In this document: positions 44,404 to 56,622 of the stretch, in pieces
Layout of the letters: every line of letters begins with the position of its first letter
How positions within the stretch are numbered: position 1 is the first letter of the stretch
From: Cryptomeria japonica
Taxonomy: Eukaryota; Streptophyta; Pinopsida; Cupressales; Cupressaceae
Assembly: GCF_030272615.1 (NCBI RefSeq)
Contig: NC_081408.1
Coordinates: 619,502,476-619,566,475, forward strand
Length of the DNA: 64,000 nt
Direction of reading: 5' to 3'
Made by a program: the position numbers and the translations under genes
Notes under the pieces: generated by a model
Database searches by the model: none
Told to the model about the DNA's origin: nothing
What the model saw: only the letters and a program-made list of their open reading frames with translations

Positions 44404-45151
44404 TTGAAGTTTCTGCAATCCTTCTTTACATGACCAGCTTTGCCACAAAACCAACAATCACCATTTCTTTTTCTAGACTTTGATCTCCTTGCTGATTTCG
44501 AACGTCTATGACAATTATTTATGCCTCTATTATGACTTCTACCTCTATTTTTGATGCTTACCACCATTAAGGCTTCACTGGATGAAGGTTCATCATTATT
44601 TCTTCTCAAATCCTCGCTGAGAAGAGTAGCTGCTACATCATTAAAAACTAACTTATTTTTACCAGATATTGATGTGCTAATTGTTGTTACAATGCCATCC
44701 TAGCTACTTGGAAAAGAGCATAATAAAATAACAACCTTTCTCTCATCATCTTGTGTCATCCCCACCGAAGTTGCTTGACTAGTCAGTGTATTCATTGATG
44801 TGACTTACCATAGCGCAACCTTCCATCATCTTAAGCATGTACAACCACTTCATGATAAACACTTTATTGGCTGTCGATGCTATTTCATATATGGTTGTGA
44901 GTCTATCCCATACATCTTTTGATGTTGCTTCACCCGTGACATTGAAGAGAATATTGTTGGACAACGAGAGAAAAATTGTCGCTCTTGCCTTCTTGTATAA
45001 TTTTTCCCATTCTTCATCAACCATTGTAGTTGGCTTCTTTTCTTTTCGTAAGCGCAAGTGAAATGTCTTGATTTATCAGCAAAGACTCCATTTGCACCTT
45101 CCATAACCCGAAGCCCTGTCCAAAGAACTTCTCTATCTTCACTTCTTCCAT
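44399..45151 (-). pseudogene. Copia-C gag with intact CCHC knuckle
   Basis: Starts MEEVKIEKFFGQGFGLWKVQM at 45151, about 50 bases from the primer-binding site. It has KATIFLSLSNNILFNV, SKDVWDRLTTIYEI and MKWLYMLKMMEGC. After decay in the middle (44620-44780) there is a basic SKSARRSKSRKRNG tract and the complete knuckle CWFCGKAGHVKKDC (about 44412-44457). Frameshifts and stops (44779, 44880) interrupt it. The frame runs into the gypsy insertion and continues at 34448 towards the protease. Confidence 0.88.
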
Positions 45152-45197
45152 GATTCTGGAATTCCAACCATCGAAATCTTAACAATGATCTAACCTT

Positions 45198-45210
45198 GCT
45201 CTGATACCAA
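45198..45210 (-). promoter_or_regulatory. Primer-binding site of Copia-C
   Basis: TTGGTATCAGAGC on the minus strand, between the 5' LTR and gag. Confidence 0.9.
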
Positions 45211-45211
45211 T

Positions 45212-45510
45212 TGTTAGGATTTAAAAATGAACTAGAAGAGCAGAAAAATAGAATTATGAATTCACATCATAGACAAATGAGACACAAATTTATCATGGTT
45301 CGACAATTGCTTACATCCACACTTAAAGTACGGGAATCAATGTATTAATAACCAAGTCTGGTTTGTACATACACAGTTGCAAGAAGCTCCAAAATTCACT
45401 CCACAAAATGATATGCAAACATCTCTTAAAGAGCTTAATGACAGAAGTTGAAGAGCCAAGAGTTTTGGTTGTAAAATGCAAGGAGTCTGTTGGACTTCAC
45501 TTCCTTGACA
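45212..45510 (-). repeat. 5' LTR of Copia-C
   Basis: Has TGTTAGGATT and TTCCTTGACA ends (TG...CA). Direct repeat of 30330-30630. Followed by the GGTTC target-site duplication. Confidence 0.92.
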
Positions 45511-45515
45511 GGTTC

Positions 45516-47500
45516 AATGGTATTGGGTGTGATGATAATCTTTGGTTATTTCTTTTTCTTTTTTATTAAAAGTTTTAGTATTAACAATTATATGTAGGCT
45601 TGTACTATCCTTTTAATTTTGGAGATAGGTTATTTGTGAGATAGATTTCATGGATTTTATTTTTCTCAGAGTTTTGATGAATCTTTTTAACAATTGACAT
45701 CTTTTGTATATAAAAAAATGTCTTACATGAAAAGTTTTGATTCCATTTATTTCATTTGTATTCCTTTTGGATAGAATGTTGTTGAGTTTGTATTGTCAAA
45801 TCAATTTTAAGGCTAATCATAGATATAATGTTTCAAATTTGGAGTGGGTATTTTCAACTTCTTCAATATGATATGGGTTGATCATTGTTACCAAAAAAAA
45901 AAGGGATGGATGCCGATACTGGTAGATCATTTTCAGACTTAACATGTTATATGCATGAATGGAAAGCTAAGTAGTACATGGCCACCAGAAGTTTCAAATC
46001 CAAAATCAGTACAGAGATGGTCCAACTAACAACAATTGTTAAGAAGATTTAAGCACAACTTACAGTTCTACAGGCATAGATCTACTTTCATTAAATAAAT
46101 TTTACTCTATCAAAGTTAAAATTAATTTATTGATTGATGAGAAATTCAACCAGCAATTCCATGGTGGGACCACTGGGCATTATCATGGAACTATTCATTA
46201 GGCAACTAAATGTTACTGATTGAAAACAAAATAACAACTAGCAATTGCACCTTGGTGTGCAATGGGTACGCCAAATAGATGTGGTCAATTAGAAAAACAA
46301 ATTGGTCTATATTTTTTATACATTTGTGCAATATATGATATAAATAGGGAGAAAGAGAGAGATAGAGGGGTAAGAAGATAGAGTTAAGAGACAAAAGTAG
46401 AGAGATGATAGAGGATAATTAGAGAAGTATATAAAGATGGAGCAATATGGAGAGAGATGTAGGGAGAGGTAAGAATATATAGATAGGGGAGAAAGATAGA
46501 GAGGAATATAAAGATAAAAATAGAGATGGAGATGTAGAAGCAAAAGACAAGGGGGATGGAGAGATAAATAGAAAGAGGAGAAAAATGATAGAGGTATTTA
46601 TTTACTGAACTCGTGTTTCTCATATTGTATGACTCCTCAAAAGGAGCAACTATCTTCCTACCATGGATATGATGGAGGAGAAATGTATTATTACTTACAA
46701 TCACACAAACCCATTGAAGAGACGAATGGCAATAATGTTCAACAAATTGCCATATTGCATATCATAAGTGATAATAATTTTCACCAGTAAAATAATTGTC
46801 ATATGGAGATCAATCATTTATCTCCAATATCAAATCATTGACATGAAAATATAATCAATGTTCAATAGATTATTAGATTGGAGGCAATTCTATAGAAGGC
46901 AATTATTTCAAACACTTCCTACACCGTGATAAAATATGAGAGCAATTTTTTTTTTTAATACTAGATAATACATGGTTGGTAAGTTTTGAAAGATAATTAC
47001 TTTGAAATGAACTACATAAAGAGAATAATAGTTAACTGAATATATGTATTATTTTCAACATCTTGAATGAGGAATGTATACACAGAATTTATATATTAAA
47101 GAAATAAATTATTTAAAAATTGTAGAATTCAAGTGAAAATGAAAATCAGGTCATAGAGACATTACTCACATAATTTTGTAGATATTGATCTTCATTTTTT
47201 AAAAAATGGAGGTCTAGAAGATAGTGACTCATAAATGAATCACATAAAGATAATAAGATTAAAATGTATTTATTTATTTATTTGACATAGGTGAAATTTA
47301 TAAACTATAGAAATTTGCAAATGAGCAATAATAAAATAGTAGAATGCATCGAAGGAAATAAATTTTTGTATCAATTGAACCTGTTAAATTTCATTAGATG
47401 CATAATTGATTATTTTTCTATCATTTATCTACCAATTAAGATAAATAGTTTAAATGTTAATAATGCATATGCTGATGGTGAGATAAATGATTAAGTGTTG
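45516..47500. other. AT-rich spacer with a purine-rich tract
   Basis: Between about 46335 and 46600 the plus strand is almost all purine with GATA, GAGA and AGATAG motifs. Minus-strand open frames there are composition artefacts rich in Leu, Tyr and Ser. The rest is AT-rich with no recognised gene. Confidence 0.65.
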
Positions 47501-47502
47501 CT

Positions 47503-48490
47503 AAGAACTATCATTCTTAGATATTAGAGGTGAACAAGATTATAAAGGTTCAAGATACAAAGTTCGAGATCATGAAGCAAGTTCAAAATAATATCTAACA
47601 AAATTAAGGTTGCAGGTGTGAAAAGATTCAAAATTTCAAGATAAATAATAGAATGTAATATTAGATCACATGAAAAACTTCATCTTTTTAATCATATATA
47701 AAGCTAAATACTTTTAACCTTTTTATCATTTTCATTATATAATTGTGTATCTCAATTGTTTTATCTAACATAATTATATGATGCTTATTATATTTTAATA
47801 CATTATGACTTTTAACAACTATCACTTTTATATATATTAGAGGTGAACAAGATTATAAAAGTTTGAGATGCAAAGTTCAAGATCATGGAGAAAATTTAAA
47901 TAATATCTAATAAAATATTGTTGCAAGTGTGATAATCATAACTACAACTAGGAGACTAAACCAAAACAAAATGTAGAATTCTCACAAAGCTTAAAAAATT
48001 CATGATAAAAAATAAAATTTAATATTAAATTGAATGACAAGTTGAAATATCATATTTTTTACCACATATAAAACTAATACCTAGAATAATCATATGATGC
48101 TTATTATTATTTTACATTATGACATTGAAATTATAAATAGTTTAAATGTTAATAATTTATATGTTGATGGTGCAGTAAATGATTATGTTCTTCTAACAAC
48201 TATCATTCTTAGATGTTAGAGGTGAACATATAAAATTTTGAGATACAAATTCAAGATCATGGAGCAAGTTCAAATAATATCTAATAAAATTAAGGTTGTA
48301 GGTGTGAAAATCATAATTGCAACTATGAGAGTAAACCAAAATAAGATGTAGTATTGTCAATCTAACAAAAATATAAAATTTTAATATAAATAATAGAATT
48401 TAATATTAGATCAAATAACAAGTTAAGAAAACATCTTCTTAATCGCATTTAAAATTATATACTTTTAACCTCTTATCAACTTTATTATAT
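47503..48490. repeat. Three degenerate tandem copies of a 320-370-bp unit
   Basis: Units start at about 47510, 47825 and 48195. Each has AACTATCA, then TTAGAGGTGAACA, GAGATAC(A)AA, TTC(A/G)AGATCATG(G/A)AG, AATAATATCTAA, TTGCAGGTGTGA-like and ATATGATGCTTATTAT-like blocks in the same order. The copies are strongly diverged and none carries a long open frame. The unit has no recognisable coding content. Confidence 0.8.
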
Positions 48491-49325
48491 ATTTATCTAT
48501 CTCAATTATATTATATAAAATATTATATGTTGCTTATTATATAATAAATTTACCTAAATGTCTAAATAAAATATAACTAACATTTGAAAAGAAAATTATT
48601 CAATAATTAAATAGGAAAAACAATAAATTATAATTATAACATTTATATGTAAAAATTTATTCAAAATATAAAAAATCAATACATAAGTATAAATATTTTA
48701 TCATTATTATTTTTAATTAATAGACCATGAAACAATGTTAAACATACACGTACTATTATCTATATCACAAAATCTATTAAGAGATTGCCTAAGCTATGAC
48801 TTAGTAAAATTGAATAAATAAATACATTCACATTACTTTGAACTTTGAAGAGCTTGGTCCCTGAAAAAAATCAGTAATCAACTGATACGATCTTCATATT
48901 TTCGCTGAAGGTGATCCTTATATGAAGTGAACAGGCTGACTTTTGTAATGGATGGTCAATATCACCTGAGTACCGATGCAAGACGATTGCAACTGTTTGG
49001 ACCGTCAAATGACTTTCTAGCTCCATGTATTGTGATTTGATGGGTAATACGGTCAAGCACATTCCTTTCATGTGCTCGACGACACACTACATTTAACATC
49101 GAATATTGGAATGTGCATGGCCTTGAAGGGCCGTAGTATTTTCCCCAATCTATGGATTCTGCTACTCCATTAAACCAACCAACCCACATTAATATGGAGC
49201 GCAAAACATGCCATAGATGAATGAATCAGGCAACAAACATTACAAATGACATAATTTTTAGACACAAGAAAGCTTAAACATTTGCGAAATTTGATCAAAC
49301 CTATGTATGCAAGTATATATGCACA
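48491..49325. other. Spacer, partly GC-richer, no gene assigned
   Basis: AT-rich to about 48840, then more balanced DNA at 48850-49200. This has two overlapping short minus-strand open frames (66 and 80 codons) with no motif that I know. It could be a degraded low-copy gene, but nothing supports a function. Confidence 0.45.
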
Positions 49326-49330
49326 TACAT

Positions 49331-50040
49331 TTCCACAACCTTTGCTAGCATCCTCCCCGTTCTTGCCAAAATGGCAGCTTTGAAACAAGGTATGGACATC
49401 CATCAAAGCATGAAGGATAGAGGATTTTTGTCAAATGTGGCATTTACAGCTACTCTGGTACACATGTATACAAAATGTGGAAGCAGACAAGGCACACCGA
49501 TATCCCTGAAATGTGGTCTCAAGGACTGCAATGATCATAGGAATCACACAAAATGGAATTGTTGAAAAAGCTTTAGAGACTTCCAAGCAAATGCAATTAG
49601 CAGGTGTGAAGTCAGATTCCATGACATTTTCTAGCATCCTCCCTACTCCTGATAAAATGGGAACTTTGGAACAAGGTATCTATATCCATCAAAGCAATAT
49701 GGAAGGTGGATTTTCGTCTCCATCGAAATGCTCTTGTAGACATGTATGCAAAATGTGGAAGCATAGACAAGGAACGTGGACTATTTGACAAAATGTCTCA
49801 ATGAGATGTCATCTCATGCAATGCAATGATTGCAGGATATGTAAATAATGAATTTGTTGAGAAGGCTTTAGAAACTTTCAAGAGATTGTATGATATGTAA
49901 ACAAATAATTTGTTGAGAAGGCTTTACAAAGTTTCAAGAGAATCGAATTGGTAGGTGTAAAGAAGAATCATTTGTCAGGATATGTGCCAAAATGAAAGCT
50001 TTGGAACAGGGCATGTACATCCAAACTGAGAAATATTTAT
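49331..50040 (+). pseudogene. PPR (pentatricopeptide repeat) gene fragment, plant PLS-type
   Basis: The translated pieces carry the PPR rhythm. FASILPVLAKMAALKQGMDIHQ and NVAFTATLVHMYTKCGS come from the first frame (49340-49490). VVSRTAMIIGITQNGIVEKALE, QMQLAGVKSDSMTFSSILP and LEQGIYIHQS come from the second (49513-49690). After another frameshift come VGNALVDMYAKCGSIDKAR-like residues and DVISCNAMIAGYVNNEFVEKAL, then AKMKALEQGMYIQ. PPR proteins of this class edit or process organelle RNA. There is no ATG, no full-length array, no E/DYW domain, and at least three frameshifts or stops (one TGA at 49803), so this is a decayed copy. Confidence 0.8.
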
Positions 50041-53000
50041 GAAAGAAGAGAATGCCAGTAATACTCATTTTCTAGAAGTCTCTAGATTTAAAAATCTATA
50101 GTGGCTAGGAAGTTTTGGGAAATAGTAGCATTGTCTTGAAGAAAGTTGCAGTCCTCTGTTTGGTCTAATGTGAGTCTCATACATATCAAATAAAATAAAT
50201 AACTAAATAAATATAGACAGAAAAAAAGAGGAAATAAGCAAAAGTAAAGATTGTTTAGCAAATGCCCAAGTCAAAAAGCAGTTGAAATCCCCCTATGCCT
50301 TAGCGTCATGGCCGCTGCAATCTATTCTTGGCCCTCTGTGTGGACCTATGAAACATTGAGATAAACCCATGGTTGATCTTTGAGCTTGCATCGTGGGTGA
50401 AACCCCAGATAGTCATAGAGAAAAATCTATTTTCAAACATGATAAAGGGAAGACGGGCAATGATCTGAAATTTAGCAAAGGACAAAATGAAATTAGCCAA
50501 AATGGCAAAGCAGTGAATAGACACGTGGGCTTGAGAAGAAGATTGTTTTGACACGTTACATTTGTGTCTCTTACATGTAGCCTCTGCTTCTTTTCCTGCA
50601 GGTGCACTGTCTCTTGTGCCAAGCTACGTCCTCCATATTTTGAAGATTTTTAATTTTTTTTCTTGACAATTTTTAAAATTTTAAGTCATTTTTTTGGCCT
50701 TCACTATTTACTTTTTAAATCAAAGGGATATGAGAAGGAAAAATATAAATATTTTAATAAATTATTTAAATTCGCAATTTTTTTTAGTAAAGTGTTTGAT
50801 GAATGTACAAATACACAAATGGAGTTTAATGTATAACTTTTGATGGAGATTATTTTTTTTAGGACATAACCGCATTGTCAATAATGATGCAATGTCATAT
50901 TGGGTGTTGCAAAATTTAATTTGACGCATTTGAAATTTGTGCTATTGTTTCAAATAATTTTATATATTTGAGTTTTTAAAAATATATCTACATATTGTAA
51001 TAATTTAAGAAGTTTGTTTATGAATCCACATTGCAAGTGTCAAATATTTTTAAGTTATCTTAAGACAACCTATCTATTTGATTCAAATACTAACCCATAA
51101 ATTTATAACAATTAACATGTAACACACTTAAATACACAATTGAAAACAACAGTCAACATTTTTAAAAGTAGTCAAAACAATATCAAAGAACTTACTACAT
51201 TTACAACACCCATAATACCATATTTCATATAGACTACTAAAAATACTTTAGTTAATTGTGGTTTTCCAATTCTTGAGAAATGAAATTTATATGTAACTTA
51301 TGAATACTTACCTATTTTCATCTTGTATTCATATCTCAAAATATATATTCATCTTGATTACATATTTTACTTGAAATTATCTATAGCCATCACCCATACT
51401 ATTCACTCGGTTTTGGCTTTGGAAAAAAACTAATGCATAAAAAGAAAAAATGCTATCATTTATAATTACATAATCACATTCTACAATTGATAGTGACAAA
51501 GACTTGAAATTCAATTCAATTGTATTTGAATAAAATAATTCTATCCAATTCACTAAGTTTTTGATATGTTTAAAGTTAAATTATTGATTAAATCTAATAG
51601 CACTTATTAAATGGATTTTGATCAATCACCTAATTTTTACAACCATAATTACATCATCACCACCAAATCAAACCACATTCATCGAATGTCCAACACAATG
51701 TTTCTTTGTTTAAATTAATTAATAATATAGCTAATTGTGGTGGTTTGATAGTTTATTGAGTTATGAAATTCCATGTTATTCAATTGATGTAAATTTGTAT
51801 ATACTTTCTCCTTTCTATTTGAAGATGTTTATTATTTGAGAGGGATGAGTTATTATTTTAGATCAATGGTTCAAAAGTTCACAAAACTGAAGCCACACAT
51901 TTACTACAGTTTGATTTGTTGATTTGTACTCCTCCTCGTTGGTTGTGCATGCAAAGTGTGAAGAACTTCAAGAAGAATGGTGTAATATTGTTGGAAACAT
52001 ATTTTTTATTTTATTTCATATCGAAAAGACACATTAAACATTTTGGTGTCCAACCTACTACATTATTGATGGTGAAAAGATTGGCTCATTGCATTAGTAC
52101 ATAAAGGAAATGGAATATCTTATCTATCAAATTTTTTATTGTTCAATAAAAGATTGCATAGATTTCACACATACTATGGTCTCCATTATATATTCATTGC
52201 TAGCCTCTATTAGGCATATGATCCACTAAATTTTTTCCTAATCTTTCCTTTCACATAATAAGGTGGCTTTCAAGAAAAAGGTAAGAAAATTATGAGATAA
52301 TTTATTTACTTTAAAAAATTGTGAACTACAATTGCATAGGCAAATAGTACTCATTATATATTTCAGTAAAGTATTTAGTGTTAAAAAGAGATTTTTTCTT
52401 TAAGCCAACAAGTAGGGAACTTTAAGGTTTTGGAAGTAATAAAAACATGGTCTATATGGAACTATGGTATTAAATTATGTGATCAAATATGAAGAGAAGG
52501 GAATAATTATCTCTAAAATTTTGTCATAATTGAGATAATTACAAAATCAAGGCATCTTTGATTAAGTTTAATATATTATAAGAAAATATGTAATTGATAT
52601 GTTGGATTTGTAAGGAAAAAAATTGAAAAAAAGGAAATAAAGAGATTTGACACTATAAAAAGAATTCAAAATAATAAATATATCAATTACAATGTGAATT
52701 TCAAATTAAGTTTGTTATATGAATTTGGACTGTGGAATTAATTTAATAACATACAATTGTATTTAATTGATAATTGATTTTGATAGGATAAATACTTGAA
52801 TGTAGTGATCATATATTTATTTGAAAAAAATCAAATGGATAATGAGAATATGATTAAAGACCTAAGTTAATTGGACTACTATGCAATTAATAATCTAATA
52901 AATGGATAAATGAGAGTTTGAAGTTTTTGTTTAAAGACATAAGAGATTAGTAGGACAAAATTTATACATTAAGTGATAGTGTCATTGGTCATTAAGAATG

Positions 53001-53415
53001 CTTTAAATATGTAGACTCTAAATGGGATCAAGTACACCTCATGGGCGCCCTAAATAATGTGGCACATGGATTTATCTTCATGATACAAAGGTTTTTATTA
53101 TTATTATTGGAAGGATGCACAATTGAGTTGAACCTATCATTTCTCCATTGAGAACTTTCTTTCACAAATAACATCATTTGCTAAATAGCCTAACACTTGA
53201 CCTCACGTACTACAAAAATATTTGCAATTAGAAGACCAAAAAATCTCCTAATTAACCTTCCACACCTCTTGAGCCTACCCATTGTACACCAAGATGCAAT
53301 TGCTAATTAATAGCTATCTTGTCCAGCTACAATTTAATAAAAAAAAAATTATGTAAACAAAAAGAAATGAATTGGAATTTACGAGTAAATTTAGCTACTG
53401 CCATTTCTGAATATA
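50041..53415. other. AT-rich spacer, no gene seen
   Basis: A GC-richer piece at about 50290-50640 has two overlapping minus-strand frames (82 and 69 codons) without a motif that I recognise. From 50640 to 53400 the DNA is strongly AT-rich with no supported coding sequence, LTR or repeat array. Confidence 0.5.
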
Positions 53416-53419
53416 TTCA

Positions 53420-53660
53420 TTATTTCCTTTCGACTGAAGGGGGTGAATGAAAGGGCTCTCTCTCCAAATTGACCCCTACGGGTGACTTGCTGGACAAGCT
53501 AAATGTGTACATCCTAAAGTTTGAAGAAACAAACTGGCAGAGGGGTAGCCATACTTGAGGTGAGACAGCGACAGGTGATGGCGACTGAGGCTGGGCCAGC
53601 CACAGGTAATAAGACATCCAATTTCCATCCCCTCAAACATCTTATCAGTGGAAGACATGA
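53420..53660 (-). other. Possible short coding exon, unrecognised
   Basis: An ATG at 53658 opens MSSTDKMFEGMEIG (60 codons). A second frame, from an internal ATG at 53617, stays open for 65 codons over the same DNA. The piece is GC-richer than the surrounding several kilobases, and the upstream minus-strand region (53660-53750) is AT-rich. No domain is recognisable and no continuation is obvious, so this could be a first exon, a decayed gene or chance. Confidence 0.2.
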
Positions 53661-55289
53661 TGACAATAATATTGTGTTTGTTTTGGAGAAGTAAAGCTGT
53701 TATGACAGAGGAGGATCCCCTTCAAAGATTTTTATTACGTACTGCACCCTTTCTCACGAATTTATTTTGGCTACAACTTATTTTGTGACTGAAAACGATC
53801 AACGGTCGGAATACCTTCCATCGTCTTGCATCCTTTTTTAAGGAAATGGTAACCAGACTTGCACAGTTTTATCCAGGCAAAATAACTTGATATATTTTAA
53901 GGAAATTGTAAACATCTTTATATTTTGATAAGACAAATCATTATAGAAAATATTAAATTTTCAGTCTTATATGTTGCTTTCATTTTTACACTTTGACATA
54001 ATGCGATATGACTGAAGTGTTCTTATAATTAACCTCATCTTGTAACTACAATAAATAATAAAGTTTCCAGTGCAAAATTTGATAGAAAATGCACTTTAAA
54101 CAAAAAAAATAAATGAATTCTAGAAATAAAATACATTAAACAAACATGTTTTTTATTAAAATGTTACCAAATTACATTATAATTATAAAATATTGTAATA
54201 ATTAAATAACACTACACTACACTGAAAAGAATGACCATAGGCAGTGACCATTTCCTTCAATCTTAAGAAAGAGGCAAATTCAACCACTCCCAAATTAAAA
54301 AAATTGTATTAAACAATAAACCTATTTACATATTGATTTACAAATTAATTGATCAATTTCAACAACTAATTCAATAGTACAGCAGTAAAATTAAAATATG
54401 CTCTGCAGTGACTGGAATAACTATACAAACATGGCATCTTACTATACTAATCAATAGTATCAGAGAAGGATATGTCTATTCTGGCTTTAAAAAGACAGTA
54501 CAGATTGACTAACATGCGTGTTAGTCGCGCGTTTTACACCGTCGATTTTGCAATTAACGGTTGCGATTGACTAACCCGTCACTAACACGCTGTAAGACAG
54601 ATCTGGTTTGGAGCTAGAATAGCCGTGGCCATCGGAGAATGCCAATTGCCTTTATATCTTGATGATCAAAGTTCAATAATAAACCTCTTTCAATAATAAA
54701 CCTCTTTCAATTTCTTTTATTTTGATTTTAATGTCTGCTATTATCATTTTAAAATCTTTAGTAGACTTTGTTTTTCATAAAAATTAACAAATAAACACAC
54801 CAAATTTTAATATTAATATATTTATGAACCCTTAAATAAATTAAAATTTATTGTTACAATCTTATAAATATATTTTAATGATAATTATTTGAATAGAGAA
54901 AATGGTTTCTTGATCTAATCTTGGCACAGCAGATAACAGTTTGATAAAGTCACGTACCAACTTGGTGTACAATATTGCGTGTTATTAGTAGAAATTAATG
55001 GTGCCTGTTCCGTCCACATGAAACTTTAATGGTTTCCAGTGTTCAGTTCATCCATGTGATGTGTGCAGAGTTGTGATAAATGTCTTTTCTGGCTGTCTTG
55101 GTGTAATGATCTGTCAAGTCTCCCTGGCGACACAGTCTATTCAGATATCAGAATGTTCATTTACATTTTATTGTATTTATTAATTAATTAAAATTTAGAA
55201 TGTGACATATTTTTGTTTTCAATTAATTAATAAAAATGGTCAAACACACATCTGAAGAATTGTTAAAGTCATTGTACCTATAGAAGCAA
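53661..55289. other. AT-rich spacer with low-copy-looking islands
   Basis: No gene supported. It contains the GC-rich dyad (54503-54590) and a 17-base tandem duplication (TTCAATAATAAACCTCT, about 54671-54705). More GC-balanced islands at 54910-55140 have no open frame of note. Confidence 0.5.
54503..54590. repeat. GC-rich dyad with paired direct repeats
   Basis: GCGTGTTAGT (54516-54525) and ACTAACACGC (54581-54590) are perfect inverted arms of 10 bases. GATTGACTAAC occurs directly repeated at 54503-54513 and 54565-54575. CGCGCG and other CG-rich strings lie between, in otherwise AT-rich DNA. Confidence 0.85.
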
Positions 55290-56622
55290 TCATCTTTATA
55301 TTCTTATCCGCAATCTAGAAATAAAATAGCCTCACCCAAGTCTCTACCTAGTCTTCATGAAGCATAAACTAATCAATCCATGCTGACATAGATCCATAAG
55401 CACGAGCTTCAAACGCATGACATAAATCACGTTGATAATATCTATGGTTTCTAATCTTACAAATTTGCAAAACAAAGTGAACTCATGGAACATTCGTTGC
55501 AGCCTCAAAAACCTTTCAATAACCTTTAATTCCTTCTAAATGATTCTCACAAGCTTGCTGAGATAAAAAACCAAAAATAGAGGAATACTCAAACCAGTAA
55601 CCTTTAGCTTTGATACCAAATGTTAAGAAATAAATAGGTTCACTATCAAAGATTATGCAAATCAATCTCTATCCACTAAACTAATCAAAGGATGAGATTC
55701 AAGGCTTCAATAGAAGCAACGTGAAAATCTAAAACTCATTTGCAAATCTGAAAATTAAGTTGCTTGAATTGTGGAAAACCCATGATTAGATCCTTCTTCT
55801 TTATGATGCCAAAAACTAGCCTGTCAACCATGCTTTATAAACCTATAGAAATTATAATAGCAATAAATAATGATTAACACTAGCATATGATAGCATCAAT
55901 AACACATAAATCAACAACATAACATCCGCACATAATATATGATTTACGTGGAGAAACCCTTGCAGGAAAAAAACTCCACCAAGAAGAGAGGACAAACTTG
56001 TATTAACAACAATAAAAGTGCTTACAATACAATCGCTTCAATTCTCCTCTTTGCCTCCACCATAGTAGCACCTATGTACATGTAACAACCTCCTTATGCC
56101 TCCCATCCATCCTTCATTCCTACAAAGAAAACTTATTCAACTATTCTACATTCTATTGCACATAAAATCTACACCCAAAGGTTGAATTTATTGAATGACA
56201 AAAGCTTTAAAACAACCAATAAAGGTTCCAAAGAAGACTCTTCACTACTCATGATCACAAACCTTGGAATGCCTCCACGAAACTTGAAAAGACATTGGTT
56301 TAGCTTCCAATACCTTCCCTCCAACATGGACACCTATACTTGCAAGATAAACATTACATTAAATATAATAAATGACCAGAAACCAAGAAACACTTGTTGC
56401 CTCTTCCATACTCCCACTTGGAGAAGCCCATAGGTCACTATTTTTCCACTTTTTCAAGTCTTTAAATATCTTATCCTAGACATTCATAAGTGGAGAAAAC
56501 AATATTAAATATTTGTGTGAACACAAACTACTTTTACCATTGCTAGTGTAACCCATCACCACTTATGAATGTATCACAAACAATGGTGAGAATTAGATAT
56601 TACAAATTATTTTCCCAATACA
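55290..56622 (-). mobile_element. Remnant of another copia-like element: PBS and LTR, with upstream gag-side DNA
   Basis: GCTTTGATACCAA at 55607-55619 is, on the minus strand, a variant initiator-Met primer-binding site (TTGGTATCAAAGC). It is followed at 55621 by TGTTAAGAAATAAATAGG, the LTR end. The LTR runs to about 56622 (CCAATACA) and contains ATTTACGTGGAGAAACCC and AAAAAAACTCCACCAAG (55941-55983), a variant of the CACGTGGAAAC block. The DNA at 55290-55606 should be leader or gag, and reading it gives only fragments such as QICKIRNHRYYQRDLCH broken by stops. No other part of the element is present. Confidence 0.55.

Larger units (their letters stand above)
30325..45515 (-). mobile_element. 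Copia-C: complete but split Ty1/copia retrotransposon with 5-bp TSD
   Basis: The two LTRs (30330-30630 and 45212-45510, about 300 bases) are direct repeats. They are bounded outside by GGTTC at 30325-30329 and 45511-45515, a perfect target-site duplication. The minus-strand order from the right is primer-binding site, gag, zinc knuckle, [gypsy insertion], protease, pre-integrase, integrase, RT and RNase H. Without the 9.9-kb gypsy insertion and its duplicated CCCTT, the element would be about 5.2 kb, normal for copia. Short LTRs and motif wording suggest a Tork-like lineage, distinct from Copia-A and Copia-B. That lineage assignment is tentative. Confidence 0.92.

Noticed and set aside
46206-46704. 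Minus-strand frames rich in Leu, Tyr and Ser resembling membrane proteins
   Set aside because: They come from the purine-rich plus strand read in antisense. The hydrophobicity is a composition effect.
47503-48490. Spaced repeats considered as a CRISPR array
   Set aside because: Units are over 300 bp, strongly diverged and lie in plant nuclear DNA. There are no short repeat-spacer units or cas genes.
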